64,000 nucleotides of DNA from CALDUY01 sp046350255 (GCA_046350255.1 JAXMAV010000013.1:1-64000), one strand, 5' to 3'; shown: positions 40,662-50,024, counted from the first letter of the stretch. The notes: generated by a model from the letters alone, not told the origin. Program-made: numbers and translations.

Positions 40662-43600
40662 TCACTTCGTCTCCAGCTCCGGGTTGGGGTTGCGGATCGA
40701 CGCAAGGTAGAAGGTTCGCGGGTTCACGCCAAGCTCGCCCAGCAGGTCGTAGCGAAGATGCGACTTGGCCAGCTTGGCAACCTTGCTATCCGGATCGTTG
40801 AGATCGCCAAAGATAATGGCATCGGCTGCACACGACGCCTGGCAGGCGGTGACCACCTCGCCATCCTTGATGTAGGCCACGTCCTTGCCCTGCACCTTCC
40901 GTTTGTGCGGATCCACTCGCTTGGGATTCCCATCGAGCGCCTCCTTGGCGGCCTCGATGCGAGCATAAGAAATGCGCTGGATGCAGAAGGTACACTTCTC
41001 CATCACACCGCGTGTCCGCACCGTGACGTCCGGGTTGTACATCAACCGCAGCGATGGAGTGTGGTAGTCGGTGTACTGCAGGAAGTTGAAGCGCCGCACC
41101 TTGTAGGGGCAGTTGTTGGCACAGTACCGCGTGCCCACACAGCGGTTGTAGACCATGTCGTTGGTGCCCTCGTCGCCGTGGGCCGTTGCTTCGACAGGGC
41201 AGACCAGTTCGCAAGGGGCGTTCTCGCAGTGCTGGCACATGACTGGCTGGTAGTGGACATGCAGCGGGGCGGCATGCTCGGTCGCCTTGCTGCCTTTGTC
41301 CTTCTCCTTGCCGTGACCATGCCCATGATCGGCAGCCGTCTCGAAGTAGCGGTCGATGCGGAGCCAGTGCATCTCGCGACCGCGCATCACCTCGGTCTTG
41401 CCCACCACGGGAATGTTGTTCTCGGCCTGGCAGGCCACCACGCAGGCGCCACATCCCGTGCAGGCTGACAGGTTGACCGCCATACCCCACTTGTAGCCGT
41501 CGTAGGGGTGGTCCTTGCCGTCGTACAGCGTCGGCAGCGGCTTCGTGCCATGTCCGCCATGGCCATGCTTGTGAATGAAGTTGGGATCCTTGCGATACTC
41601 CTCGGCCGTGCCCGACCGAACGATATCGCGCCCCTCCATGCTGTGATGGCCTTGCTGGCAGGCGATGTGGTGCGTCTTGCCTCGCACCGGCGAGATCTCG
41701 ACGATCTGTGTCCACGGCGAGTGAGAGGTCCGCAGGCGGTAGGCGTTGACCCCCACCTTGCTGCCGACCTTGCCGGCTCGATCCCGACCATACCCCAGCT
41801 GCAGGGTGACTGCCCCATCGGCATGTCCGGGAACGATCCAGATGGGCACATCGTCCAGGGTCCGTTTCTCACCCTTGATCTTGATTTGAACCACTCCGGC
41901 AACGGTGTTGCCGTGTTCGCCGCCCCGCTGCTGGTCGGGATGCTGAATCAGATTCAGCTTGGCCGCCGTGGCCGGGCTCATGTGCAGGGCGTTGTCCCAG
42001 CTGATCCGGGTGGTTGGCTTGGGCCACTCCTGCAGCCAGGCATTGTTGGCGAAGCGTCCATCGACCACGGCCGGATCGAGTGTGAGGAGCAACTCGAACG
42101 ATTTGTCCCCGAGTTCCACCCCTGTTCCCTGCTGCATCTCCTTATCACTGAGATTCAGCGTCACCTTCGGCGTGACCGTGGCCGGGCGCGTGTCAGCCAG
42201 GATGCCGTCGTGCAGCGATGTCTGCCAATAGTCTTCAAACGAACCCTTGACCGATTTGGGCAAGTTCTTCTTCCAGTAGGCCTGCAGCACCTGGTCAATC
42301 GACTGCGTTTCGTAGGTCGGCGCCTTGGGGTCCACCGGGGTCAGGTCGCCGAGAAACTCGTGGAGCGACTTGGAGGCATACAGCGGTGCGATGAGTGGCT
42401 GAACGATGCAGGCCGCCCCATTGTAAGCGATACCATCGCCCCATTGTTCGAGGTAATGGCTCTGCGGCACGTGCCAGTGACACAGCCGGGACGTCTCGTC
42501 GTAGTACGTGCCGAGCCGAACCGAAAGCCATTTCTCGCGCGGCTTCTTGAGACTGGCCTGCAGCGTGCTGGCGAACGACAGATCGGCCGGGGCGGAGTAG
42601 GCAGGGTTGCCGCCCAGGATGATCAGCGTGTCCACCACACCTTTCTCGATGTCATGGATGAGCTTGTCCAGGGACTCCTTGCTATTCTGGGCAAAGCCGG
42701 GCAGCGGCTCGATGAAGAAGACCGTCTTGTTGAAGTTGCCCAGCTTTTCGTTGATGGCGTGAACCAGCGCATGCACGGCGGGGGAAACCCCTTCGCCTGC
42801 GAGCACGGCTGTGGTCCCGTCCTCACGCGGATTCTTGCCCTGGAGCTTCAGATCCTTCGCCACCGCGTTGACGTACTGGGCCGTCCCCTCGTCGAGTTTC
42901 GGCAGATTCTTTTCCACCAGGCCCGGCACGCCCACCTTGAACGCCAGGTGCCAGGCGACGGCTTCCACCTGGCTGGGGCGAATGGCAAACCGGTGGTCGG
43001 CCCGCGATCCGGTCACGGTCAGGTCGGTCTCGAAGGCGTACAGCCGATTCATGGAGCGTTCGGTGCCGCCCTCCCGACGCCGATTCGAGAACTGGCGGGT
43101 GTAGTCGAGACAGCCGGGCCCCTCGTTGAGGAAGTCCGACTGCAGGGCCACGATGACATCGGCGGGGGATAGTTTGTAGTAGCTGTGGTAGGCCTTCTTA
43201 TTGAAGGCCAGCTTCGCGCCAGCCACCGCGTTGTCGCAATTGAGCGGGTCGAACGTGAACCATTGTGCCTGCGGGTAGGCCTTGAGGAAGGCTTCCTTCT
43301 GAGCCAGCAGGGTGGGAGAGCCGATCAATTCGCCGAGAATGGCGACACCCTTGCCGCCGGGCCGGCTGTTGAGCCGGCCGCGCAGTTCCTCGAGCACATC
43401 GACCCAGGCCCGGAACTGCTCGCGGAAGACCACGCTGTGCGAGCGGTCCGGATCGTACATGCCCAGAATCGACGCCTGCTGATGCACCGTGGTGGCGCCG
43501 CGGCTGGCCACATGCTTGGGATTCCCCTCAATCTTGGTGGGGCGTCCCTCGTGGCTCTCGACGAGCAGACCCGTCAGGAAGCCGCCTTCCGTCGAGGCCG

Positions 43601-43913
43601 TCGCGTAGTAGAGCGGCTTGCCCGGGGTGAGGTTCTCGGGCTGCTTCACGTACGGCATGATCTTGCCGGTGGGCGGACGGCAGCCGGAACTGGCGAAGCC
43701 AGCCAGGGCCAGCGAGGCACCCATCAGCGACAGAAAACGGCGGCGGGAGACAGGGTCGGTCCAGACGCTGGCGTCCTGGGGGAACTCGCGCTGAATCATC
43801 TCGTGCAGGCGAGGATCCTCGGCGAGCTCTTCGATGCTCTGCCAGTAACGCTTGCCCTGCGCCTCCGCCAGCCGGTCGCGCAGTAGCTCGGGGTCGATCG
43901 GTGGTCGTTTCAT
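40662..43913 (-). CDS. actB: Alternative complex III subunit ActB (molybdopterin-type plus iron-sulphur fusion)
   Basis: 1,083 residues with ATG at 43913; the longer frame to 43976 adds a non-conserved, charged peptide. Residues about 20-70 form the ActB-type leader YWQSIEELAED, then twin-arginine SRRRFLSLMGASLALAG. The large ActB1 part resembles a molybdopterin oxidoreductase but in this family carries no Mo cofactor. The C-terminal ActB2 part has ferredoxin-like cluster motifs: CTGCGACVVACQAEN, CQHCENAPCELVCP, CVGTRYCANNCPYKVRRFNF and CTFCIQRI. These should hold three [4Fe-4S] and one [3Fe-4S], passing electrons to ActA/ActE. It sits 145 bp after actA. Confidence 0.97.
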   Translation of the reverse strand: MKRPPIDPELLRDRLAEAQGKRYWQSIEELAEDPRLHEMIQREFPQDASVWTDPVSRRRFLSLMGASLALAGFASSGCRPPTGKIMPYVKQPENLTPGKPLYYATASTEGGFLTGLLVESHEGRPTKIEGNPKHVASRGATTVHQQASILGMYDPDRSHSVVFREQFRAWVDVLEELRGRLNSRPGGKGVAILGELIGSPTLLAQKEAFLKAYPQAQWFTFDPLNCDNAVAGAKLAFNKKAYHSYYKLSPADVIVALQSDFLNEGPGCLDYTRQFSNRRREGGTERSMNRLYAFETDLTVTGSRADHRFAIRPSQVEAVAWHLAFKVGVPGLVEKNLPKLDEGTAQYVNAVAKDLKLQGKNPREDGTTAVLAGEGVSPAVHALVHAINEKLGNFNKTVFFIEPLPGFAQNSKESLDKLIHDIEKGVVDTLIILGGNPAYSAPADLSFASTLQASLKKPREKWLSVRLGTYYDETSRLCHWHVPQSHYLEQWGDGIAYNGAACIVQPLIAPLYASKSLHEFLGDLTPVDPKAPTYETQSIDQVLQAYWKKNLPKSVKGSFEDYWQTSLHDGILADTRPATVTPKVTLNLSDKEMQQGTGVELGDKSFELLLTLDPAVVDGRFANNAWLQEWPKPTTRISWDNALHMSPATAAKLNLIQHPDQQRGGEHGNTVAGVVQIKIKGEKRTLDDVPIWIVPGHADGAVTLQLGYGRDRAGKVGSKVGVNAYRLRTSHSPWTQIVEISPVRGKTHHIACQQGHHSMEGRDIVRSGTAEEYRKDPNFIHKHGHGGHGTKPLPTLYDGKDHPYDGYKWGMAVNLSACTGCGACVVACQAENNIPVVGKTEVMRGREMHWLRIDRYFETAADHGHGHGKEKDKGSKATEHAAPLHVHYQPVMCQHCENAPCELVCPVEATAHGDEGTNDMVYNRCVGTRYCANNCPYKVRRFNFLQYTDYHTPSLRLMYNPDVTVRTRGVMEKCTFCIQRISYARIEAAKEALDGNPKRVDPHKRKVQGKDVAYIKDGEVVTACQASCAADAIIFGDLNDPDSKVAKLAKSHLRYDLLGELGVNPRTFYLASIRNPNPELETK

Positions 43914-44058
43914 GCTTGGCTCTTGGCTCTCGGCCCTCTCAGCGGTCGGCTCTTGACCGGCGATCCTTCCGGCCAACGGGGTGGGTTTCGTGCCCCGGGA
44001 TCAGCGTCCACCCGAGCGAACTCGGGCGAACGACGGTTCGGGGGCCGACGGAGGTCGG

Positions 44059-44706
44059 CTACCGGTGGCAGGCGCTGCAGCTCATCTTCGATTTGATCTG
44101 GTACTCCTCGACGAGACGCTTGCCCTCGTCGGGGTCCTTCCGCTCGTAGGTCATGTTGAAGACCTGGTCGCGCGGCCGTACGTACTTTTCGGGCTGGCGG
44201 TGGCAGTCGAGGCACCACTCCATGAGCAGCGTTTTTTCCTGCCAGATCAGCGGCATCTTGTCCACGCGCCCGTGGCAGGTAACGCAGCCAATTCCCTTCT
44301 GCACGTGGATGGAGTGGTTGAAGAAGCAGAAGTCGCCCAGCTTGTGGACGCGGTTCCACGGGATGCTCTCGTCGCTCTTGTAGCTATCGCGCACCGGAGC
44401 CAGCATCTTGCTGCCGACCCAGATCTGGGTGTGGCAGTTCATGCAGGTCTTGGTCGGAGGGATGCCCGCGAAGTGGGAGTTTTCCACCGAGGTGTGGCAA
44501 TAGCGGCAGTCGATGCCTAGCTCATTGACGTGATGATGATGGCTGAATGGGACCGGCTGATCACGCGTGATGCCGATGTTCGTCGCATACGACGAGCGTG
44601 CCAGCACGGCGAAAGCAGCTCCGGCCACCGCCAGGATGACGACTGCTCCGTAGATGCTGACCAACGACAGTGTGTTGAGGCTTCGATGAAATATCTGGGG
44701 CATCAT
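44059..44706 (-). CDS. actA: Alternative complex III subunit ActA (pentahaem cytochrome c)
   Basis: 215 residues with one N-terminal helix (LVSIYGAVVILAVAGAAFAVLA) and five CxxCH motifs: CRYCH, CMNCH, CVTCH, CLDCH and a final CSACH two residues before the stop. Other typical signs are QPVPFSHHHHVNELGID, HTQIWVGSKMLAPVRDSY and WNRVHKLGDFCFFNHSIHV. ActA holds ActE and ActB together and carries electrons out of the complex. First gene of the cluster; the promoter must lie in the 330-bp gap upstream. Confidence 0.97.
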   Translation of the reverse strand: MMPQIFHRSLNTLSLVSIYGAVVILAVAGAAFAVLARSSYATNIGITRDQPVPFSHHHHVNELGIDCRYCHTSVENSHFAGIPPTKTCMNCHTQIWVGSKMLAPVRDSYKSDESIPWNRVHKLGDFCFFNHSIHVQKGIGCVTCHGRVDKMPLIWQEKTLLMEWCLDCHRQPEKYVRPRDQVFNMTYERKDPDEGKRLVEEYQIKSKMSCSACHR

Positions 44707-45036
44707 TCTCCCCCTGGATTCTCTGCGTCAGGAACGCACCCCGTTATGTGTGGTGCACCGATAATAGCAATTGCTGTGCCGAGGTGGGGGAATCCGCCAC
44801 AGTGCGAAATTGCCGGCCAAAACAGCACAGGAGGAGGAGGATGCGAGTGTTTGCCGGGGGCATCTCCTCCCGCCCTCGGTAATTGCATTCTCGGGAATGA
44901 AAATCGAGCGTCCAGGGGAACCTGAAAAATGTCGGGGAGTTGGTCTGGTCCGGTTGTGCCGTATGTGGCGCCGGTTCGGCCAGGCTAGCGGGGCGGTTTC
45001 CTTGAGCCCGCGCGCCCCCTGGGGTAGGATGTATCT
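44707..45036. promoter_or_regulatory. Divergent intergenic region upstream of actA
   Basis: 330 bp without a gene. On the minus strand a TATTAT -10-like hexamer (44766-44761) lies next to a perfect palindrome AGCAATTGCT (44766-44775); AATTGC occurs again at 44808 and 44881. An imperfect hairpin joins GGAGGAGGATGC (44833-44844) to GCATCTCCTCC (44860-44870). On the plus strand TTGAGC (45002-45007), 17 bp and TAGGAT (45025-45030) precede the next gene by six bases, so it may be a leaderless promoter, or TAGGAT may be the ribosome site. None of these is more than a candidate. Confidence 0.4.
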
Positions 45037-45972
45037 ATGGCCACCGACCTGTTACCTCCTGATCATGCCGTGCGGATGCGCCGCACCTGGATATCCCTGG
45101 ATGGCCTCTCGATTGGGGATGCGTTCTGCGCCCAGTTTTTTCGGGCCAATGTCTACGAGCGCTACTTCGCTACGCGGACGGCGCCACCGGGTCCATGGTC
45201 ATACACCGACGACACCGAGATGGGAATCGGCCTGGTGGAGGTGCTGGTGCGTCACGGTCGCGTAGACCAGGAAGATCTGGCGCAGACGCTGGCCGAGCGC
45301 TTTGTCGCTGACATCTATCGCGGTTATGGCCCCGCCACGCACGACATTTTGCAGGGCATCCACGACGGCACCGCCTGGCGCACGCTGTCTTACTCGGTCT
45401 TCAAAGGCACCGGCTCGCTGGGCAACGGGGCTGCAACCCGGGTCGCTCCCCTGGGTGCCTACTTCGCGGACGATCTCCCTCGCCTGCAGGTGGAAGCCGA
45501 TCGGTCAGCCGAGGTGACGCACGCTCATGCCGAGGGACGTGCTGGTGCTGTGGCCGTGGCCGTGGCTGCGGCCCTGGCGGTGCAATGGCGCGGCGACTCG
45601 CGCCCGGAGCCGGGCCGGTTGTTGCGCGGGGTGCTCGACTGGACACCGGCCGGGGCCACACGCGACGGGCTGACTCTGGCGGCCTCGTTGGCGCCCACGC
45701 TCTCCATCGAGCGAGCGGCTCGGGCCCTGGGCAATGGATCCAAGCTGACCTCACCCGATACCGTGCCCCTGGCGCTCTGGCTGGCCGATCGCTTCCTGCA
45801 CGATCTGGCCGGGGCCCTATGGGCGGTCATCGAGGCGGGAGGAGACATCGACACGCTGGGTGCCATCGTGGGGGGTGTGGTCTCTTTGTTTGCGCCTCGT
45901 AGCATACCACAGGCATGGCTCGCAGCGCGCGAGCCGTTAGGCCTGGAAGATGGCGGAGCCGATTCCCCCTGA
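45037..45972 (+). CDS. ADP-ribosylglycohydrolase family protein
   Basis: Binuclear-Mg hydrolase fold (311 residues) that removes ADP-ribose from targets; substrate unknown. The metal motifs are YTDDTEMGIGL (near residue 56) and GGDIDTLGAIVGG (near 270), as expected. The remaining family motif ISLDGLSIGDAFC fits the N-terminal helix. Not linked to a toxin or transferase here, so a DraT/DarT-like partner is not evident. Confidence 0.92.
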   Translation: MATDLLPPDHAVRMRRTWISLDGLSIGDAFCAQFFRANVYERYFATRTAPPGPWSYTDDTEMGIGLVEVLVRHGRVDQEDLAQTLAERFVADIYRGYGPATHDILQGIHDGTAWRTLSYSVFKGTGSLGNGAATRVAPLGAYFADDLPRLQVEADRSAEVTHAHAEGRAGAVAVAVAAALAVQWRGDSRPEPGRLLRGVLDWTPAGATRDGLTLAASLAPTLSIERAARALGNGSKLTSPDTVPLALWLADRFLHDLAGALWAVIEAGGDIDTLGAIVGGVVSLFAPRSIPQAWLAAREPLGLEDGGADSP

Positions 45973-46020
45973 TCGATCTAGGAGCAAGGACCTGGCTCGG
46001 CTGAATTGAAGGATTCTCTC

Positions 46021-46314
46021 ATGGCGAAGAAGACCAACTGCCCCATCAGTCGCTCTCAGTTCCGCGAACATGCCAAGCCGGTCGTTGTGATGATCAACGA
46101 CCAGAAGCTGGTGGCTGACGCCAAGGAGTTCTCGACCGGCTCGCTGGGCTGGTACGTCAACGCCAAGGTAACGGTCGACATCAATGGCATCACGGTCCCC
46201 GTCCAGGTGGGCATGAACCTCACTCTGGTCGGCAGCAAGGAGCTACCCAAGGACGCCGAGAGCCCCTCCGGCTCGGATAGCGCGGCCAGCTCAGTCGATG
46301 AAGGAGCCCACTAG
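46021..46314 (+). CDS. Hypothetical protein
   Basis: 97 residues from ATG 46021, with AAGGA seven bases before; a TTG at 46006 gives a five-residue longer form. KNTNC-like start then SQFREHAKPVVVMINDQKLVADAKEFSTGSLGWYVNAKVTVDINGITVPVQVGMNLTLVGSKEL; acidic, Ser-rich tail. Looks like a small all-beta or beta-alpha domain rather than a membrane protein. No recognised family. Its 3' end overlaps the convergent NUDIX gene by 24 bases. Confidence 0.75.
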   Translation: MAKKTNCPISRSQFREHAKPVVVMINDQKLVADAKEFSTGSLGWYVNAKVTVDINGITVPVQVGMNLTLVGSKELPKDAESPSGSDSAASSVDEGAH

Positions 46315-46695
46315 GTTCCGTAGCAGATCGCGCAGACCTTCCTCTTCAATGCGGCTCGCCGCCAGCTCGGGAGCGATCCACACGCGCTGGCGCATGCCCG
46401 CTTCGGGGTAGGTATCGAGGGTGTGTGTCACCGTCATCTCGAATACGATGACGTGACAGACCATGCCATCCTTCTCGTAGACGTAGCTACCCACCGGCTC
46501 GGGCTGGAGCAGTCCAACCAGCCCCGCTTCTTCCCAGGCTTCCTGCAGGGCGATCTCGCCAGCTGACTTGCCTGGCTCCATGCTCCCCTTGGGGATGACC
46601 CAGCGCTTCCCACTGCGAGAGGTGACTAGGCACACCTGGCCGTTTCGCATCGGAAGCACGCCTGCTTGCCGGAGCAGTCCCATCGGTACGGCCAT
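46291..46695 (-). CDS. NUDIX hydrolase (variant box)
   Basis: 134 residues. The Nudix helix region reads WVIPKGSMEPGKSAGEIALQEAWEEAGL. It departs from the standard box: the first Glu is Lys and the Arg before REUxEE is Gln, while EAWEEAGL is kept. This is the pattern I know from a small diphosphoinositol-polyphosphate-type group (PKGxPxKGx, AAxQEAYEEAG). Substrate unknown. Divergent from the response-regulator gene; convergent overlap with the hypothetical protein. Confidence 0.88.
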   Translation of the reverse strand: MAVPMGLLRQAGVLPMRNGQVCLVTSRSGKRWVIPKGSMEPGKSAGEIALQEAWEEAGLVGLLQPEPVGSYVYEKDGMVCHVIVFEMTVTHTLDTYPEAGMRQRVWIAPELAASRIEEEGLRDLLRNLVGSFID

Positions 46696-46903
46696 GGAGT
46701 GAGGGTCCCCGGAGGATTATGGGCGAGAGACTACTCTTCACAATGGGCACCAGGGGCCCGCTTCGTCAATGTGGACTCTGGCTTTTCGCGCAATCCTCAC
46801 TGACTCTCTTTAGCTTGAGGATGGCGCCCTGTCTACTCCACCTCTGCGGCGGGAGCGCGTCGCCGGGGTGCTGTCCGCCCCATCTCCACTGGAGGATTGG
46901 TCG

Positions 46904-48175
46904 ATGTCCGAGGCCGATACCATCGAAACCATCTTGCTGGTGGATGATGAGGAGCCCGTCCGTCGCACCTTCCGCGAGTGGCTCGACAGTGCCAACCTGG
47001 GGTGTCGGATTCTGACCGCTGGCGACGCCGCCGCAGCCCTGGAAATGGCCGACCGCTGGCAGATCGACCTGGCCATCCTCGACTGGAACCTCGGAGCGGG
47101 CCACGACGGGTTGCAGCTGCTCGAAGATCTGCTCCTGTTCAACCCCGATATTGTCGCCATCCTCGTGACCGGCTTCGCTAACCAGGCCACCCCACTCATG
47201 GCCCTCCGCATGGGAGTGCGCGACTACCTCGACAAGAACCACGACCTGGACCGTGCTACCTTCCTCCAGGCCGTCACCCGGCAGCTCGAGCGCATTCGAC
47301 CGCTGCGTCGGCAGAAACAGCTGCAGCAGGAGCTGGCCAGCTTCCGCGCCGCCGTCGAGCGCATCCTGCCACTGGTGCAGACGACCTCGGCCCTGCACGA
47401 TCCCGTGCCCCTGCCGGTCGCCGTGCGCAGCCTGCTGACATTTCTGCTCGAAGCCACCGGCGCCACCGACGGAGTGCTCGTCGTGCATGGGTACGATGCC
47501 ACGCGTCCGACGCCGGAGACCTACCGGGCTTACGATGCGACGGGGCAGCCGATCCTTCCCGCGCTGGTGCCGTTTGCGCGCTCGGTGGCGGGGGGCGTGG
47601 TCAGCCTGCAGGAGCCCCACGTGCTAACGGCGCTCGATTCCCTGGTGGCTGACGGCACGGTGGAACTTCAACCGTTCGAGCAGGGGCGTCGCACCGTCCT
47701 GGCGGCGCCCATCGCCGTGGGGCCGGGCCTGCATGTGGTGCTCGAGCTGTTCGATCCGCAAGCCGGCGGCAGCTTCTCCGCCGAGGCCCGGCGACTGGTG
47801 CGCGCGGCTGCCTCGTTTGGGGGTGATCTGCTGCGGCAGGCGCTGGCCGAACAGCAGACCCATCGTGTACTGTTTGGCGCCGTCGAGGCGGCTTTGCGTG
47901 CAGGTGATCAGGTGACGCAGGTGTTGGGTCAGCCGACCGCGCCGCGCCCCGACGATCCGCCTCCGCCGGAGATCATGGAGCAGTTGCGCCAGGGGCTGCG
48001 CGGCAGCGCCACGGAGGAACTGGACGCCGCCGCCCTGTTGCGCCTGGCTGAGGCGATCCGTGTGCTGGCCCTGCGCCACGGACCCCGCGCGCTGGAGCAT
48101 TGCACCCGATTGGTCGAGGATCTTCGCTGCCTGCTCGATGCAGTGGCCGGCCTGGAAGGGGAGAGCCGCGCGTGA
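46904..48175 (+). CDS. Response regulator with REC and GAF domains
   Basis: About 423 residues. Residues 8-125 are a receiver domain: acidic pocket LVDDEEP (14-17), phospho-acceptor Asp60 in LAILDWNLG, Thr89 in LVTGFAN and Lys111 in YLDKNHD. A coiled-coil linker (residues 125-145, RPLRRQKQLQQELASF) leads to a GAF-like domain (about 160-320, with VPFARSVAGGVVSLQEP and RRTVLAAPIAVGPGLHVVLELFDP). The C-terminal 100 residues are helical with no HTH or catalytic motif. GGAGG before ATG 46904. It overlaps the next gene by four bases (GTGA), so the two form one unit. Confidence 0.9.
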   Translation: MSEADTIETILLVDDEEPVRRTFREWLDSANLGCRILTAGDAAAALEMADRWQIDLAILDWNLGAGHDGLQLLEDLLLFNPDIVAILVTGFANQATPLMALRMGVRDYLDKNHDLDRATFLQAVTRQLERIRPLRRQKQLQQELASFRAAVERILPLVQTTSALHDPVPLPVAVRSLLTFLLEATGATDGVLVVHGYDATRPTPETYRAYDATGQPILPALVPFARSVAGGVVSLQEPHVLTALDSLVADGTVELQPFEQGRRTVLAAPIAVGPGLHVVLELFDPQAGGSFSAEARRLVRAAASFGGDLLRQALAEQQTHRVLFGAVEAALRAGDQVTQVLGQPTAPRPDDPPPPEIMEQLRQGLRGSATEELDAAALLRLAEAIRVLALRHGPRALEHCTRLVEDLRCLLDAVAGLEGESRA

Positions 48176-49011
48176 GCGAGCCAGGCGCAGGCGACGATCT
48201 GCTTGCCGGGTTGCTGCATGGGCTGCATCCCGACCGACTGCTAGCTCACCCCCGGGCCACCGGCGAAGGCGTGCGCGTCGCGCTGATCGATTCTGGAGTC
48301 GATCGCGCCCGCCTGCAACAGCGGCAGCAGAGCCGGGGTTTCGAGTTGGTCCCCATCGAGGGAGCCATCTTCCGCGAGGACACGCTGGAGCCCGTGCCGG
48401 ACGAGGGGCGCACGTCCAGCCCGCATGGCACCACCGTCGCTGACATCGTGCTGAGCCAGGCGCCGCGGGTTCGGCTGTACTCGGCCGATGTGTTCGGCCC
48501 CGCAGGCACCAGCGATGTGCGGGTGGTGATCCGGGCTATCCGCTGGGCCATGGATGTCTGGTCGGCCCAGGTCATCAATCTGTCCCTCGGCATTCCCGAG
48601 CAGCGTCTGATGCAGGTGCCGCGCCGGCAGGATTTCCTCCGGGTGATCGAGGAAGCGTACCATCGCGATGTCATCGTGGTGGCGGCCGCGGCGAACGATC
48701 ATCCCCTGACGCGCAGCTACCCGGCGGTGTTCGCCCCGCCGCTACTCTCGGTCGATCGGGGCGACTTCGACGATCCCCTGGAGGTGGCCTACCATCCGCG
48801 GGGACAGGTGGAATTTCAGGCGCGGGCCCGGGGTTCGCTTGGTCCCTTTGCCAGTCAGCCAGCCACGAGCTGGGCCGCGCCGCATCTCTCCGGCGTGGTG
48901 GCGCGCTTGCTGTCGCTGCGTCCGGGACTCAAGCCGTTCGAGGTCAAGACGCTGCTCTACTGGATGGATCAGGCGCGGCGGGGGGCTGGCGACCGGCCGG
49001 CCGGGGCATAA
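48172..49011 (+). CDS. Subtilisin-like serine protease, apparently cytoplasmic
   Basis: 279 residues from GTG 48172, a start that overlaps the upstream stop (GTGA); the frame runs back to 48100 inside the regulator gene. The S8 triad is complete: ALIDSGVD (Asp40), SSPHGTTVADI (His85) and ATSWAAPHLSG (Ser233), with Asn175 in AAAANDHP as oxyanion residue. There is no signal peptide, propeptide or anchor, and the enzyme is short for a secreted subtilase. With the coupled REC-GAF protein it may form a signal-controlled protease, but no substrate is visible. Confidence 0.9.
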   Translation: MSEPGAGDDLLAGLLHGLHPDRLLAHPRATGEGVRVALIDSGVDRARLQQRQQSRGFELVPIEGAIFREDTLEPVPDEGRTSSPHGTTVADIVLSQAPRVRLYSADVFGPAGTSDVRVVIRAIRWAMDVWSAQVINLSLGIPEQRLMQVPRRQDFLRVIEEAYHRDVIVVAAAANDHPLTRSYPAVFAPPLLSVDRGDFDDPLEVAYHPRGQVEFQARARGSLGPFASQPATSWAAPHLSGVVARLLSLRPGLKPFEVKTLLYWMDQARRGAGDRPAGA

Positions 49012-49052
49012 GCCATGGGTAGCACGCATCATCATTTCCGGAGGAACGCGAC

Positions 49053-49970
49053 ATGACTCAACCGACACGACGCGGCGCACTGGGCGGCCTTCTCGCCGGT
49101 GCCACCCTGACCTCGCTGGCCGAGGCGGAGGGAGACAAAGGGGCGACCCGGGGCAACATCAAGCAGTCGGTGGTCTACTGGTGCTTCAGCGCAACCGGCG
49201 ACAAGTGGTCTCTGGAGAAGACCTGTGAGGTGGCCAAAAACCTGGGCTGTCTCTCGGTGGAGCTGGTGCCCCCCTCTGACTGGAAGACGCTCAAGGCGCA
49301 CGGCCTGACCTGCGCTCTGGCTCCCAACGGCATGCCCGGAGCGCCGTTCATGAAGGGGTTCAATAACCCGCGCTACCACGAGGAGGTGATCACACGCACG
49401 CAGGCGACCATCGATGCCTGCGCCGACGCTGGCTTCCCCGCCGTCATCGCATTCAGTGGCTTCAAGTACGCCGACGCCGACGATCCCAAATCGGGCGAGA
49501 TCGACCGTGCCGAGGGAGCGGCCAACTGCATCAAGGGGCTGAAGAAGATCGCCGCCTACGCTGAGAAGAAGAAGGTCACCATCTGCTTCGAGCATCTCAA
49601 CACCCGCGATGCCTCGCACCCCATGAAGGGGCATCCCGGCTACCAGGCCGATGACCTGGACTGGGTGGCGGCCATCCTGCGCAAGGTGGCCTCTGACCGT
49701 GTGAAGCTTCTCTTCGACGTGTACCATGTCCAGGTGATGCACGGCGATATCATTCGCCGGCTCGAGCAGTGCAAGGACCTGCTGGGCCACATCCACACCG
49801 CAGGCAACCCCGGCCGGGGTGAGCTGGACGACACCCAGGAGATCAACTATCCGCCGGTGATGAAGAAGCTCATCAGCCTCGGATACAAGGGCTACGTCGG
49901 GCAGGAGTTCATCCCCACACGCGACGCCCTGGCCGGCCTCCGGCAGGCTGTCCGGCTGTGTGACGTGTAA
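49053..49970 (+). CDS. TIM-barrel isomerase (hydroxypyruvate-isomerase-like)
   Basis: 305 residues. An N-terminal export signal without the perfect Tat motif (PTRRGALGGLLAGATL) precedes an AP-endonuclease-2-type TIM barrel. Metal residues expected in this fold: Glu in FEHLNTR, Asp/His in FDVYHVQ, Asp-near HIHTAGNPGRGE and the final Glu in VGQEFIPTRD. This best fits hydroxypyruvate isomerase or an unknown sugar isomerase/epimerase. GGAGGA before the ATG. Confidence 0.85.
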   Translation: MTQPTRRGALGGLLAGATLTSLAEAEGDKGATRGNIKQSVVYWCFSATGDKWSLEKTCEVAKNLGCLSVELVPPSDWKTLKAHGLTCALAPNGMPGAPFMKGFNNPRYHEEVITRTQATIDACADAGFPAVIAFSGFKYADADDPKSGEIDRAEGAANCIKGLKKIAAYAEKKKVTICFEHLNTRDASHPMKGHPGYQADDLDWVAAILRKVASDRVKLLFDVYHVQVMHGDIIRRLEQCKDLLGHIHTAGNPGRGELDDTQEINYPPVMKKLISLGYKGYVGQEFIPTRDALAGLRQAVRLCDV

Positions 49971-50024
49971 CGCGCCCAGAGGCCAGGAGAGGGAGGGTGC
50001 TCCTTCTCCTGGCGCTGCTATCTC

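Noticed and set aside
41508..43172. 554-residue open frame on the plus strand
   Set aside because: Antisense to actB, whose iron-sulphur and leader motifs are clear.
45002..45036. Leaderless transcription of the ADP-ribosylglycohydrolase gene
   Set aside because: TAGGAT before the ATG can equally be a ribosome site, so a leaderless start is not claimed.
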